A stretch of DNA of 64,000 bases from Serilophus lunatus (Eukaryota > Chordata > Aves > Passeriformes > Eurylaimidae). The stretch is taken from the NCBI GenBank assembly GCA_013399895.1, contig VXBA01004195.1, forward strand, positions 25,815 to 89,814, given 5' to 3'. The translations under genes were made by a program, and so were the position numbers. Shown piece by piece: positions 1 through 12,300 of the stretch. Under the pieces are notes generated by a model. The model was given only the letters and a program-made list of their open reading frames with translations, did not search any database and was not told the origin of the DNA. The first letter of the stretch is position 1; every line of letters begins with the position of its first letter.

Positions 1-30
1 AGGGGCCCGGCCGAGCCGCCCGTCCCGCCG
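1..30 (+). other. IFT43: 3' end of IFT43 exon 1 (5' UTR or first codons), cut by the window edge
   Basis: The first 30 bases end in CCGCCG and are followed at 31 by a consensus donor GTGAGT, inside a CpG-rich stretch. They are most simply the end of the first exon, spliced to the acceptor at 234-235. The frame that joins in phase to exon 2 has no stop here (it reads R-G-P-A-E-P-P-V-P-P), but it does not resemble the human N terminus, so I cannot tell UTR from coding. No initiator ATG is visible before 245. Confidence 0.6.
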
Positions 31-180
31 GTGAGTCCGGGCGGCCGGGCCCGGAGGTGGCGGCGGGGCGAACACCTGCAGCGTGTCACCCCTTTGCACT
101 GCGAGGGGACCGCGCCTCGCTGCGGGGCGTGGCGCGACGGCGGAGCCCTGCCTTGCGTTCTCCCCCCGGCCAGGAAAAAG
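1..180. promoter_or_regulatory. Right part of the IFT43 promoter CpG island
   Basis: The first 150 to 180 bases are very GC-rich with many CpG dinucleotides (for example in the blocks around 11-55 and 108-145), then CpG falls to the depleted level of the rest of the window. This is the pattern of the downstream edge of a CpG-island promoter. The core promoter itself is to the left of the window. In human TGFB3 is transcribed divergently from a start near IFT43, so the island may be shared; that is inference. Confidence 0.7.
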
Positions 181-235
181 GCTTTATCAGTAACCGTGTG
201 CCCTCCGCTCCTCCGTGTTTCTCCCTGCACTCCAG

Positions 236-325
236 GTACTAAAGATGGGCCGTCGAGCCCGCCAGGACCTCTTTGCAGATGAAAACCTCACCAGGAAGAA
301 TTCCTCGTCTGCTTCTCTTGGAGAG
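236..325 (+). CDS. IFT43: IFT43 exon 2 (codes GTA-CTA-AAG then MGRRARQD... to SLGE)
   Basis: The acceptor is a pyrimidine-rich tract ending CTCCAG at 235; the donor is GTGGGT at 326. Ninety bases, phase 0 at both ends. The Met codon at 245-247 starts MGRRARQDLFADENL and the exon ends in SSASLGE, matching human [22 protein letters not shown]...TGE. The codon before it is Lys, as in the human AKMGRR, which suggests that the nine bases before ATG are coding and that Met 245 is internal in the full protein. It could also serve as a start. Confidence 0.92.
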
Positions 326-3300
326 GTGGGTGTCCTGTGAGGAGAACCTGTCATTTATCGTGCTGGTATCTCCAGTGGAGGATTCTTCATTTCTTCTGAG
401 ATAGTTTACTGCATGGTGTGCTCTGCCCTTTGAAGTTTTTCCTTAAGAGTTTGGGGTCTCCATGTGACTGCCCTGTCCTTTTCCTGGTGTTGCCCTTTGC
501 ATGACGTGCGGTTTTCACACAGGGTCATACCTGGGAGTACAGTTTCTCACATGTGAAATATGGAAAGTAGTATCATACAGAACCTGGGGCCTCTGCCTTC
601 TATCCATGCTTATTTTCCCAATATTTTCATTCTCAGAATTAAAATACAAGCAGGCACATAATTTTGTGACCAGCTTTGCCACCATCTATGGAAGCAAAAC
701 TGAGTACAGGTAAACAGATGCCTTACTCTTGCGCTTGGCTTTTGCTAGAGACAGAGTACAGTATCTGATGTGGTCACTATAAAGTCTGTGTAGTGATGTT
801 CTTTTTTCTTTCCTCCATGCACAGGCCACAAAGGTCATGCTAGAAGCCAGCTTTGCAGCATCTGAGACTTTGTCTTGTGGGTAATAATGTGCAAACTCAG
901 TTCCCACTTCCCTTTGGAGGAAAACTTTTGTTCAGAGTCTGTTCTATCAGTACATCATCAAATGGTAGAAGGGGGTCTGGAACCCCTCGTTCTCAGGAGA
1001 GCGAGGTAACATCCTCTAGTAGCAAAAAATACGAAGTATGAGCCATTTTGGTTCTCTCTCTTGCTTAGTGCTGCAGAATGCTCAAATTCTACTGGAAGTT
1101 TGCCCTCTTATGTTAGCCTGGCTTCTCCACAGGCCTCCCCTGCTGGAAGCAGCACCTCTCAAGAAATTTTTCTCCCTGACATCTTCAGGTAGATGAAAGT
1201 ATCATCAGAGTTCCACATTATTGACAGTGATATTTGTTTAAATGGAGTGATGCTTAACTTTTTGCAATGCCAATCATAGTCTCCAGCTTACCATATTCTT
1301 GACTTCTTTAAATTTCAAACCCATTTTGCCCTGCTGGCCACCCTGGCCCCAAGTGTGCTTCAAGCTACTCTGCTCAGAGCCCTGGGGCCTTCTGTCTGGG
1401 GTGTGGCTACTCCCTAGTCCTCCATGCTGTGCCTTTTACACTGAGTCGCTGTGTCCCAGCGGTGCCAAAATGGTTTGAGGGAGGGTTAGGGGGTATTTCC
1501 TTGGAGACCCTGTGATGCTGTGATGTTGAAAATACACTGTTGCGGCTTAGCTTACAATAGTGCCTCACAGAGCAGGCTTCTTTTTCTGGAGAATATAAAC
1601 TCTTTTGGTAGGTATAATGGAGAATCATCGCCCACCTGTCCATTCTCCCTTCCTTGGCTGTGCTTTAGGCATTCAGGATGGGTTCTGTGAGGGAATGTGC
1701 AGAAGGTGTAATTTCAGAAATCGAAACAACGCGTGGGCCTCATAGGTAAAGACAGTCTTAAAGAAACCAGCTGATATTTTAAGGGGGTGTAATTGTTGGT
1801 TAGCCTCCAGTTTAGTGTGGCTCACTGTCAGATTGTTCTCTTACTGGAACTGTCCCTCCTAGTTCATGGACTGATTCCCTGGTTTGGAAGAGACAAGGGT
1901 GTTATGTAGAGGTACAGCTGATTGACTGTAAATTACTGCAGTTGTGCTCGGTGTGTCTCACATCACAGCCATTGTAATAGCTGGGAGGAGATCATAGAGG
2001 CTCCAGTCCTTGGGCACCCCTGGAGAGGACTAAGAAGTAGTTAAGAGTGTTCTATTTGAAAGTAGTGAGCTTTAAAGCAGCAGAAGGGTGAGGCCTTCCG
2101 GGCCTTGCAGCATTCAAGTATGTTATTACTGGATCTTAAGTACCAGGAAGAATCGTTTGTGTCGACAGTCTCCTGTCAGACAGATCTTTGTTGCTAAATG
2201 TTTCTGTTAATTGAAAACCTTGGAGCTACTGGAGGAGAGATAAAATCCACTATAAATAATCTTTAGCCTTTTCCTTTGCTCTGGAGTTGGGGGCTTTTCA
2301 TATATGACCATATTTGATACCAAAGCGAGCATTTAATACAACTAATTGCTTTTTCCTTCACCCTAGACTGGAAATCACCTATTCTGAAAGCTTGGCCTTA
2401 GCTTGCTGTTAAGTGGTGTTTCATCCAGCCATCTGGTCATCTTGAAACCTTTTCAAGGAACCTTCCCAAAAGAAATGCAAAATAAAAAAAAAAGTACAGT
2501 CCTTTTTTATTGTTTTTTTTTTTTTTTTCCTGGAACTGGCAGTGGTGGAGTAGGCCTCATGTAATTAATTTCAGCATAAGAGGTTTTATTCTTGTTACAG
2601 ATTTTGAAAACAAAGAGGTTTGTCTTAAACCTTTGCTATATTCACAACTTCATATGTAATTTCACATTCAGGATGATGATTCTACCTTCAGAGGTTCCTT
2701 GGTGTTTTAAAACTGTTTTAATTCACCTCGACTCTTTTTTTCTTAATTCCATGCCAATCCACCGCATTTCCACCCAGCTGAAATTTCTGGTATGAACATA
2801 CCATTTGTGCTATTGTTTGGTCTTTTCATGACACTGAGAAACATCCAGGAAGTGTTTTCCAGTCAGAGCAACTTGCTTGAAAGAAGAAAAAAGTACCCAT
2901 TTATCCATGTTTCAACATTTGGGCTTATTAAAGGAAATTTACTTCGAGGGGTAAACAATTAATGTAATTAAGAAGATCTTTGTTTTGAAGGTAATAGGCA
3001 AATCATCTGACTTGGAGCATAGATCTTATCAGGTTACTGCTGATCTCTCCTTGACCTGAGTTCTCTCTTCCAAAAGAGCCTCCAAACATTGTGTCTTTGC
3101 TCACAAATGTGTTGTTAAAACTCCCTTCCCTGGGGCATAGCTGCAATGTCTTGTGCCTTGTAGCCTAAGATACTTCCCCTCAAGCTCTATGAAAACAGCA
3201 TGATATCTTAGTATTTTTCAGTGCCTGCTGTGTGTATATATCTCCCACAATAATATTCTTAACTACAGCAGCAAATCTGTAATTCCTCTGCCTAAGTCTG

Positions 3301-6300
3301 TATTTGATAGTTCCCATTCCTGTGTGCTGCATTACCTTCCAAATGTACACCTCGGTCTCCTCAAGGGGCTCACAAAAGGTCACAAAGCTCACAGTCTGCC
3401 ATCTGACATGCAGAGCATTCCTGCTTTTTCAGAAGTGCATGTACTAACAACACTGCAGCTATGTATTATTTCGTGAGGCAAGAAGGAACATGATTATTTG
3501 CTGTAATTATCAGCATCCTCCTGCAAGCAAAGGCTGGGCAAGTTGCTGGCCTTGAGAGCGCCTTGGCAATTTGGCAAGCACTTCTTAGGCACTCATGGGA
3601 ATATTCTGTAAGTGGGAATTCCTAGAGATAAATCTGCTAGCTGCATGGCAGAACTCCACATTTCAAACATTGGTTTTCAGAGGGTAATGTACCTCTTTTT
3701 CCATTGGGAGGCCATACTGATCCCCTGGCTTGGTGTGTTACATTTACTCATCCTGATGCTATCGTGTTTCTAACAAAATGGGAGAAACTCAGGCTGCTCA
3801 TGTTTGTATAATGGGAGGGACAGATCATAGAATGAGATCTGTTGAAGATCTTTGCTATCCCATCCTAACAGGACTTCTGGACACTTTTATAGAACAGAAA
3901 TCAAACCTTTTTCCTGGCTCTAACATGACTGCACTCAACAATCTGAATGTTGGCTTGATGACATACACCCACCCAAAGAAGCGGTTTGGAGCTCTTGATG
4001 AGACTGATTTGGAAAGCTGAGTGGAAAAGCCTTTCTTAAAAATATATCAGCAAATTTTTTCCTTTCTGTGTCTCATCTCAGCAAGAGTGAACTATTTGCT
4101 GTTCAATAAGAAATCTTATGTGAAAATAATGTAATGTTATCCTGCTTCCACAGAGTGTTTTCATCCTATGGTGACAGGATTCCCTTGAGACCTTGTTCAA
4201 GAGTTCCTTTGTTTCTACCTCTTAAAGTCTCAGTATGATTTTGCCAATGTGTCTCTGGCGGCACTTCATAGATCCTTTGAGTGAAGACTGCTTTAATAGG
4301 TGATATGTCAGCCTCAAGGACGAGGGTTTGTCAGACTATGTCAAGAATATCTCCACACAGGTAGGACAAGATCACTGTCAGAGTTTGCCCAAAAAATCAG
4401 GTTCCCTGTTGGTTCTCTTCCCCTCGTTTCATGATAGCCTGGGAAAAGGCTCTGCTTTCAATTCAGAAAGTATGCTCCTCTCTTGTTTTCCTACCTGGTA
4501 TTTGTAAACTCGCCTATGTTGTTGTGGTCCTTGGGCGATGGTTAAAAAGTGAGCATTCATTTCTCTGCTGTAAAAAATACCTTAATCAGGATACGTTCAT
4601 GTAGACAGACAAAAGCTCGGGCCACCTTCACTGCATTTTGGAAGGATGTTCACACAGGTGAATTTTGCAAAGCAGCTATCTGGACTTCCACCACCCAGCT
4701 TACAAACACTCCTGGCAGGGATTCTTTAGGCTGACATCCAGGCATCATTTAAGTAGAACTCCATTATCTAACTCAAATGAATAAACAATAAAAAAATTGA
4801 TTCGTGAGGGTGAAATCCACGTGGAATATTACTCAAAGAAGTGATTATTTAAATGCTTTTCCAATGTGTTGTCCAGCTGGTTTTTCTTCTGTGTTAGTGC
4901 AAGTCTTAGACCACTCAGGCTCTGTACATCCAGAGAAGCTTAAGTCGTGTTGTGCTCCACAAAAGCCTTTCTGCTTTTGGGTGTGGGAACAAGTGGGTCC
5001 CTGACTGACAGATACGCACTTCCAACAGATTTTTAGCAGTTGGGCAAATCTGATTTCATTTGTGCTGCTCATTGATAAGGATACTTTTGTACCTCAGCTG
5101 CTCTAACCTGCATGTAGTCTCTCTCTGCCCTTATCCTAGTAAGAGCATAAGAGCAGATGACAGTTCAGACACTAAGTGAACTCAGATACCAAGCCACTTT
5201 AATCAGAGATATGTGCAATTTATGAATCACCTGGCCTTTGTGTTCCACAGATGAGATGATGCAGTCCAGAAAAAAAGTTCAAGTGGGTTAATAGAGTTTC
5301 CAGCTGTCCTATGCTGTACTCCTGGTGCAGGGTCATAGGTCAATCTAGGATACCCGAGGTTCTCTCCCTGAGTGATTCTGAACACTGTGATTTCTAGACT
5401 AGCATAGAGATTACTGGGTTCTTAACTGCCTCCTTGCATTTGATGCCTCACAACAGTGGTTGTTGCCACTGGTGGTGCTGATAGTCTGCTTATCTGAAAG
5501 GTTTTTAACCAATTTTGCAACTTTCCCAGAAATTAACCGGCTGCTTTCCTTGGGTTACTCATCTACCCCACAACCAAACTACTCTCCTCTACTACTGCAG
5601 TGTTGCCTAAAGATTGTCTGCAAAAGCTAACACCTATTTTAAGCTACCTGCTACAGCCCCTGCTCCCAGGGGAGCGTCTGAAGTTGTCTTGAGAAACAGT
5701 CTCTCCTGAAAAAGGCTGCAGGGTGCTACAGTGTATCACCCTTAGTATGACTGGCCCAGCATTATTCCTGGTCTCTGGCATGGCTGCGATGACTATCCAT
5801 ACAAATCTAGCATCCTACACACCTGAATAATTTGGGGTTTTTCATGCTGTAGGGAGAATGAACTAAGTCTGTTCTCTTCTTGCTCATGTTTGAGTTTCTT
5901 TTTGGGTTTTTTTGGTTTTTTTCTTTAGTATGCTTTTAAAGGTCTTTACTGGAAGACTTTCCTGCCATTGCAGTCAAATGTTCCTGCTTTAAGTATCACA
6001 GTTGGTATATGCATAAATGACTGGATATACAATGTTACAATGGTGGATCAATTTTATGCTTTGTTCAACTGAATGATGTTGCAAAGCATGTGCTGCAGGA
6101 CAGCCATAAATGTTGTTCTTCAGGCTATTTAGTGTAAGCTTCCATAGTGCTTCCTTTTAATTTCTTTCTCTCTTTTTCCCTACTGATCCTTCTAGGATGA
6201 AGACTCTGAGGAAAAGGTCGACCATGTAAGATTAGAGGCTTTCTAGGTAGATGCTGGCTCCTCTGAAGGGATCTAGTAAGACTTACCTATTATGTGTCTA

Positions 6301-9300
6301 GATACTACCTTAAGGGGGTACTCCAGCATTTGAGAATAAGACAAAGTTTGTCTCAGATGCAGTACCTTTCCTGCATCCTCTGTTGCTGTTGCTGACAGGT
6401 TTTTAATTATCTTTGTTACAGCTACTTTCATCAGCTTCTGCATCTCATTTTGAGGTCACAGATGTATATGTGGCCACTTGAAAGATGCTCTCTTTTAATT
6501 TAAAAGTCAGGGCAGCAATTAGCTAATATTAGAATACAAAACCTGACTGGGCCTAGATTGCTGTCCAGTATTGTTAGCTCGCTCTCATAACATCAAAACT
6601 TGTCTTCAAGGATGGTGAAGTCTTGCTGATGCTCCAGAGGAGAAGACCAGCCAGTAGTAACAAGGATGTGTGCCTTTGTATTTTCTATGAGTCTTTTCTT
6701 CTTATTGCACCAACACTGGAATGCCAGTACATGTAGTTAATAGGATGTCATAATGCTCTTTAACAGGCTCCTGTGATACAGAGAGAAGGAATACATATAT
6801 CCTTTCTCATTCTGCAGCAAAGCTAAAATACATCTCAGCATTTGTTTAGCATTAGAAGCCAGGGTGATGCTGAGAACTTCTACCTATTTCTGTTGAAGTG
6901 TTTTGGGCCTTGCACTCTTCATAACTGTGGAATTGGTGTTGCCCAGTTTTTCCTGCCTTGAGCTTGCTCTTTGTATGTTAGACAATTAAAACACCCTCTT
7001 CTGTACTCTTAATTCCTCCTGCTGAAGAACCACCCCCATATGAGTAGCATAGTAGATTCATTTGTGAAACTTAAAGCCCAGAAAAGTAACCCGTATCACC
7101 CATCTCATTAATTCTGGCCTCAGAAGGGTATACTCATCACAAGGAGTCAAGTCTATTCAGATTAGCTCAGTTTTCTCTTGGTAGTGCAAGAGATGATATT
7201 GTAGGAAAGATCCACTGGGTTTATTTGGCAGTGATGGATGTTTCAGGACTCTGCCTAGAGCACTTTTCCATTTATCAGGCAAAGAGACCTCCCACTGATG
7301 AATTTAGTTTTGGGGACTGGTTGCCTAATAGAAATTTTTCCTGATAATTGATCTAATCTTTCCCCCCTCGCCCCCCTCGCTGGAACCAGTCCTTACAGTC
7401 ATTTCACTGGAACTAATTCCACCTCCATACAGTGCCCTAAATCATTGATTCCCAAGGTCTTCTGTTGAGTGCTGACTGGTCACATGCCACAGGCACCTTC
7501 TTGCTTCTGGCTGCTAAATTTCATTAAAATAACTAAACTGATGTGACTCTTCCACATGACCAATTGTTGTTGCTTCAGGGATGTTATGCAATGGTGCCTG
7601 GCAAGGAGATTATCCTTAGTATGAAGGGATCCCTACTTTGAAACCCCTCTTATTTGGATAATTTCTGTGTCCTTTATTCAGGCTTATGCTCTTAAGCATC
7701 ACAGTCATATTTTGTAGTATTTTTCCATTTGTAAAAGCCTGCAAAGGGTATCAAATGGTTAACTGAGTCTTGAGAAATCTGACTGATCAGTAAGCTGCTT
7801 GTAATTTACAGTACTATATGCTTACAAACTTCTGTTAATTGTATCATAAGTCTCTTCCAAACCAATTGTTCGTGGAACTTTGTATTATGAAGTGTGATCT
7901 AAATCTTGTTGCAGTATATCCCTCCCTTAGTCATTGCCTGGCCAAGCTGAAATACTTGGCTTCTTGAATCATTTGTCCGAAGTTGGCCCCTTTGTCCCTC
8001 TGATGGCTCATATAACCCTTCTCTGAACTCCCTTTGGGCTATGCTGAGTGTTACAATATGAACTCTTCCTGGATTTGGTCCCTTTCCTCTTGCTGCACTG
8101 AAGATAACTTTGTGGCTGCCTGAATACTAACAAACGGCCGCATCTGGGCTGTCGATGTGAATGTACCTGCCCTCCAGTCATCTGCCTGTTCTGAAACTTG
8201 TTTTGCATCCCCTGCCAAACTACTCATCTTGGATCTGATTTTTTGCCTGTTGAATCACTCATTTTGGCTGCACCTTCCAGAACTGCCTGGGACATTTAGC
8301 CCAAGGCTGTGCGGCTGATCAATGGTATAATAGAGGGTGTATCCTAATAGTTCAGTTAATTTGCAGAGGCAGAGTAGGCATTAGGAGTATGAACATGGCT
8401 GTGAGCCAAGATTTTGCTGGGTTCTTTTTCTGGCTTTGCCATCTTTTTGCTTTGGGGCCTTGGAAAAGTCTCTCCACTAGTTTGCTTTAGTCCCTGTCTG
8501 GAAGGAGGGTTAGAGCTTTATGCAGAAGAAATGTATAGGTATTCCCTAAACACAGATCCACAGCAGGTTTAGATGCCTTATCCTCATATCAAAATCCATA
8601 GCCTGTATTGGGTGCCTGCATAGTATGTAGACAATCTCAGGATGGTCTGGTGGATCTCTTGGGATGATAAAGAGTGGCTGGGAACTGCAGTGTATCTGAA
8701 ACCCTGTTCCTCTGTGGAGTTCTGGACCCATTCTGAGAGCTCTGGGGGCATATCCCTACATTAACAGTGAGTGATCCTGATCCCCATACTGTGTTCTAAA
8801 GTCTTCAGAAGTGGAATAGGGCTTTTCCTTGACTTCAGGGATCTCCAGGGTTTGAGGTGTTCATTTTGGTGTTGAAATAGTATGCTTTATACATAAACCT
8901 AAAGATTAAACCTGCCATTTCCTTTCTAAGCTGGAAAACACTGACTTTACTGCCCTCTTCCTCGTCTGAGAAAGATATATCAAGTAATGTTTCCCACTCC
9001 CATAGAGAATATATATAATGACAAAGCTATGAACTGTTCTGGGTCTGAGAGGACTCTCAGTCCTTTCTCCTGAATCTGCTCTGCTTTGCAAATGGAACCA
9101 AAAGAACTTTGGTGCCAGAGGGAAGGACTTTCTAACTGAAGGCACAACATTTGAGTGGTAAGACATCTGTTCCAGTCCCAATGAGTCCAGCTGGGACCTT
9201 ATTCTCTAGCTGTGCTTTGGTAGACGTACCGTAGGTAGTCTCAAGGTCCTTCATGGACTAAAACAGGGACAGCACCTATTTCTGACTCTTACATAGTTGT

Positions 9301-12300
9301 ATGCTGATCTCTGTGGCTCTGTGTCACTCAGGTTTGAGTGATGTCGTGTTTTAAGGCAACAATTGGAAAGAGGATTTGAAGATCTGACCTTTCCAGTGGG
9401 GGCAACAAAGTCCTGTAGTTCTAGTGGCCAGTGTTTTTAAAACATTTGGGTGGAAAAATGGACTGTTGCTTTTTTAGGTTAAGACAACATGTTAGGAACT
9501 ATTGTTTTCAGTGAATGTTTGTTGGAAGAACAACTACCAAAAAAGTACTGAAATATAAAGCAAATTTTGTCCTTACATTGCTAGGTTACTCAATTTGGTG
9601 GGGTTGTTCGAGGGAGTGTACTCACATCCTAGACTATAGTACAGAATGATGCAGAGATCCCCTGCTGAGAAGCAACCTACACTCTATCTGGGGAGGTACC
9701 AGCTTGGTTACCAGGAGTATCTAAAACAAGACTGTTTCCAGACTTGAGCTGACTCACATGGATCCTGCTTGCAGGTGTGTCTGCACCTGTGGTGTAGACA
9801 TGGCCTGGGGCTTGATATGATCAGGGCCTTTAATCAGAACGGTATTTTCCTGACCCAGTTCTTACCCTCACACAGTGGTTGGCACTCAGCTCCAAACTCT
9901 CATTCCATTGTCTGGTCTGTTCTGGATCTGTGCAACAGCCACCCCCCGAGTACTCTTCTCCACATTGCCTGAAATTCAGAAATGTGAAACTGAGGAGCCC
10001 AGCTCCGGCTGCACTCAGCTGGGTGCTTATCAGGGGCCTTATGTGCATCAAAATAATCACAGTGGTCTAGGCACTGTCCTGCCACTCTAGTTCAGAGCAT
10101 TTGTGACCTGAGAAGTTGAAATTGTAATGCAACCATTTACAGTAATTTCTGTATATACAGTTTGCATTGCAGTAAGATCTAGAGAGTGTTGATGTGTGGC
10201 TGGAACAAAAGTTTCCTATTCCCAAAGACCTTACAGTCTGCACTGTTTTTCTCTAGCATCCCATTCTACCCTGTGATGTTCAGCTCGTGGAGGAGCGTTC
10301 ACCAGGGGCTAGCTGCATTTTGTGTACGGCATGTTGCCAGGGTTTTGCCTTCTTAGGCATGCAGTTGGGAGTAGGGTGGACTGGCAGTAGATAGCTCTTG
10401 AAGCAACTGGCATTTCTGAGAACCTGGGAGTGTTCTCTGAGGCAGAATTTCCTGTAGCTGTTGCACATTGTGAATGCCCTCCCGTTTGCTTGCTAATCCT
10501 GAGCTGCATTTGCCCCTCCATACCCCAGAGTTTCCGTGATCTGTTTGGATTCTTGCATTGTGCTAATAAGCACCCCCACCAAAGGGAACTAGCATCCAAG
10601 AAGCACTGGATTTTTTTACCTGATTTCATTATACAGGGATTGCATGGGGTTTTTTTCCCAGAGGTCTTCTGGTTACTTAGAGAAAAGCTGGACTCCCAGC
10701 CTGTTCCTGGGGACCTCTCATTTGGAAGTTGGCCAGATTCTCCAGGAGGAATCTCAAAAATGCAGCTGAACTTTTGTTCCCTAATTAGGCCAACTTCCCC
10801 AGTGTGAGCCCCAGCACTGCATGGCCTGGAGCTCCCCAAGGCCTTGTGCTGCCTCTCCCTTGTGCACCCCGAGTGGCTGGGCAGCTATTTTCAGCTTTGT
10901 GAGCTTATCTTGTAGCTTTTCGATGACATCTTCTGAAATAGCTTTTCTAGTCAGCTATGTTTCCCAGCCTTTTTAGTAGTATTCTCCTTGCTTGGCAACC
11001 TTGGTGTAGATTAGGGACAATCTCATAAAAAATAATTTTATTAAAAGCTTTTCCACACATTTATTTCATGCTTTGAGTGCTCCTGGACCCACCTGAAGGC
11101 GGCAGAAGAATGGTAGGAGGGGTGGAGGTGGAGGGGAATATGCCTGACAGTATGTAGCAAAAGGTACTAGGAAACTGAGAAGTGTTCACGCCTGGAAAGA
11201 CTGGAGGGGCACTTCCCTGTAACTGTGGTTTGTGGAAGGATTCTATCTGAGACCTCTTGCTCAAAGAATCAAATTTTTGTGTGCTGATTCACTGTTCTCA
11301 TGCAGGGGTGAGCAGTAACTTGAGACAGGTTAAGGTACCAAATGCTGCAAAGGTGACAGCTTTCCTAGCAGGTGCACATATAAGCTGACTAGATAGCTGA
11401 CCTCTGTTTTAGGAGAGAAATTTTTGATAGCTCAAGATGAGCTCAATATGAGCTGCTCCTTTATCCACTGTGTTAGGTGACAGAGAATATTTGAAGTCCC
11501 CCAAGCACTTTTCCTGGCTCAGTAGCATTTCCCCTAGAAAGGGACAGTCAATGACCATGAAGAAGGACAGTTTGTGGATGAAATGGAAATCCAGTAGTTT
11601 CTACTAGGTATTTAAGATACGCAGAGACCTTGAATGTTATTCAGTAAAATCAGATGCACTATTCAAACTGTCTGTGGACATGATAAAGAGAGCTAGCAGA
11701 GATGGGCCATTCTTTGCAAAAACTCCAGACTTGTGTAAATCTGGGAATTGGTCCCTTTTTGATATTATTTATGTTCTGAGATCAATATAGATTTTAAGTT
11801 TTATGTGGCTCCTTGGAAGCAGTGAGGCTATTTGACTTACAGCTCCTTAATTGACAGCAGTCAAAATTAATTCATCAGACCTGTTTGTTGAGGTTTGCTT
11901 TTCTTCAGTCAGGGGAGCCTCAGGCATCTTGCTGAAGAAGAGGAACATTGAGGCTGGCCATAATTCTTTATTTCCACTCCATGGTCAATATTGGATAAAA
12001 ACAAGACACCTACATACTGCATAAAATCTCTCAGTGTTTGTATGTTGGGAAAACATAGGTCCTGTGGATTTTAGGAGTTATCTTACGTGATAGAAAAATT
12101 GTGTGTCCTCTGTTACACATTGTCAATGTCATTTGAGTCCCTGCATCCCTGCACAGAGTGCTCAGTGTTTCAAGAGTTGTCATGCTGATGAAAGTAAATT
12201 AATCCATATTTCCAGACCCACGTGAAAATCTGAGGGACCCAACATGTCCATAACCTGCCTCTGTTGTGGTAGGTCCTAAAAGAAAATTTGCTAGACCTTC

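Larger units (their letters stand above)
326..6195 (+). other. IFT43: IFT43 intron 2 (5.9 kb)
   Basis: GT-AG intron, donor GTGGGT and acceptor in a strong pyrimidine tract ending CCTTCTAG. It holds adjoining oligo(A) and oligo(T) runs near 2480-2530, the decayed retroelement described at 3770-4740, and a T/G-rich run near 5897-5926. The remainder is AT-rich unique-looking DNA with no exon that I can support. Confidence 0.7.

Noticed and set aside
3778..4020. 80-codon frame as a host gene
   Set aside because: Looks more like a broken reverse-transcriptase fragment than a complete small protein, and no conserved start or context is seen.
10309..10839. Overlapping 176-codon (-) and 125-codon (+) open frames
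   Set aside because: Both in an intron and antisense to each other, no family resemblance.
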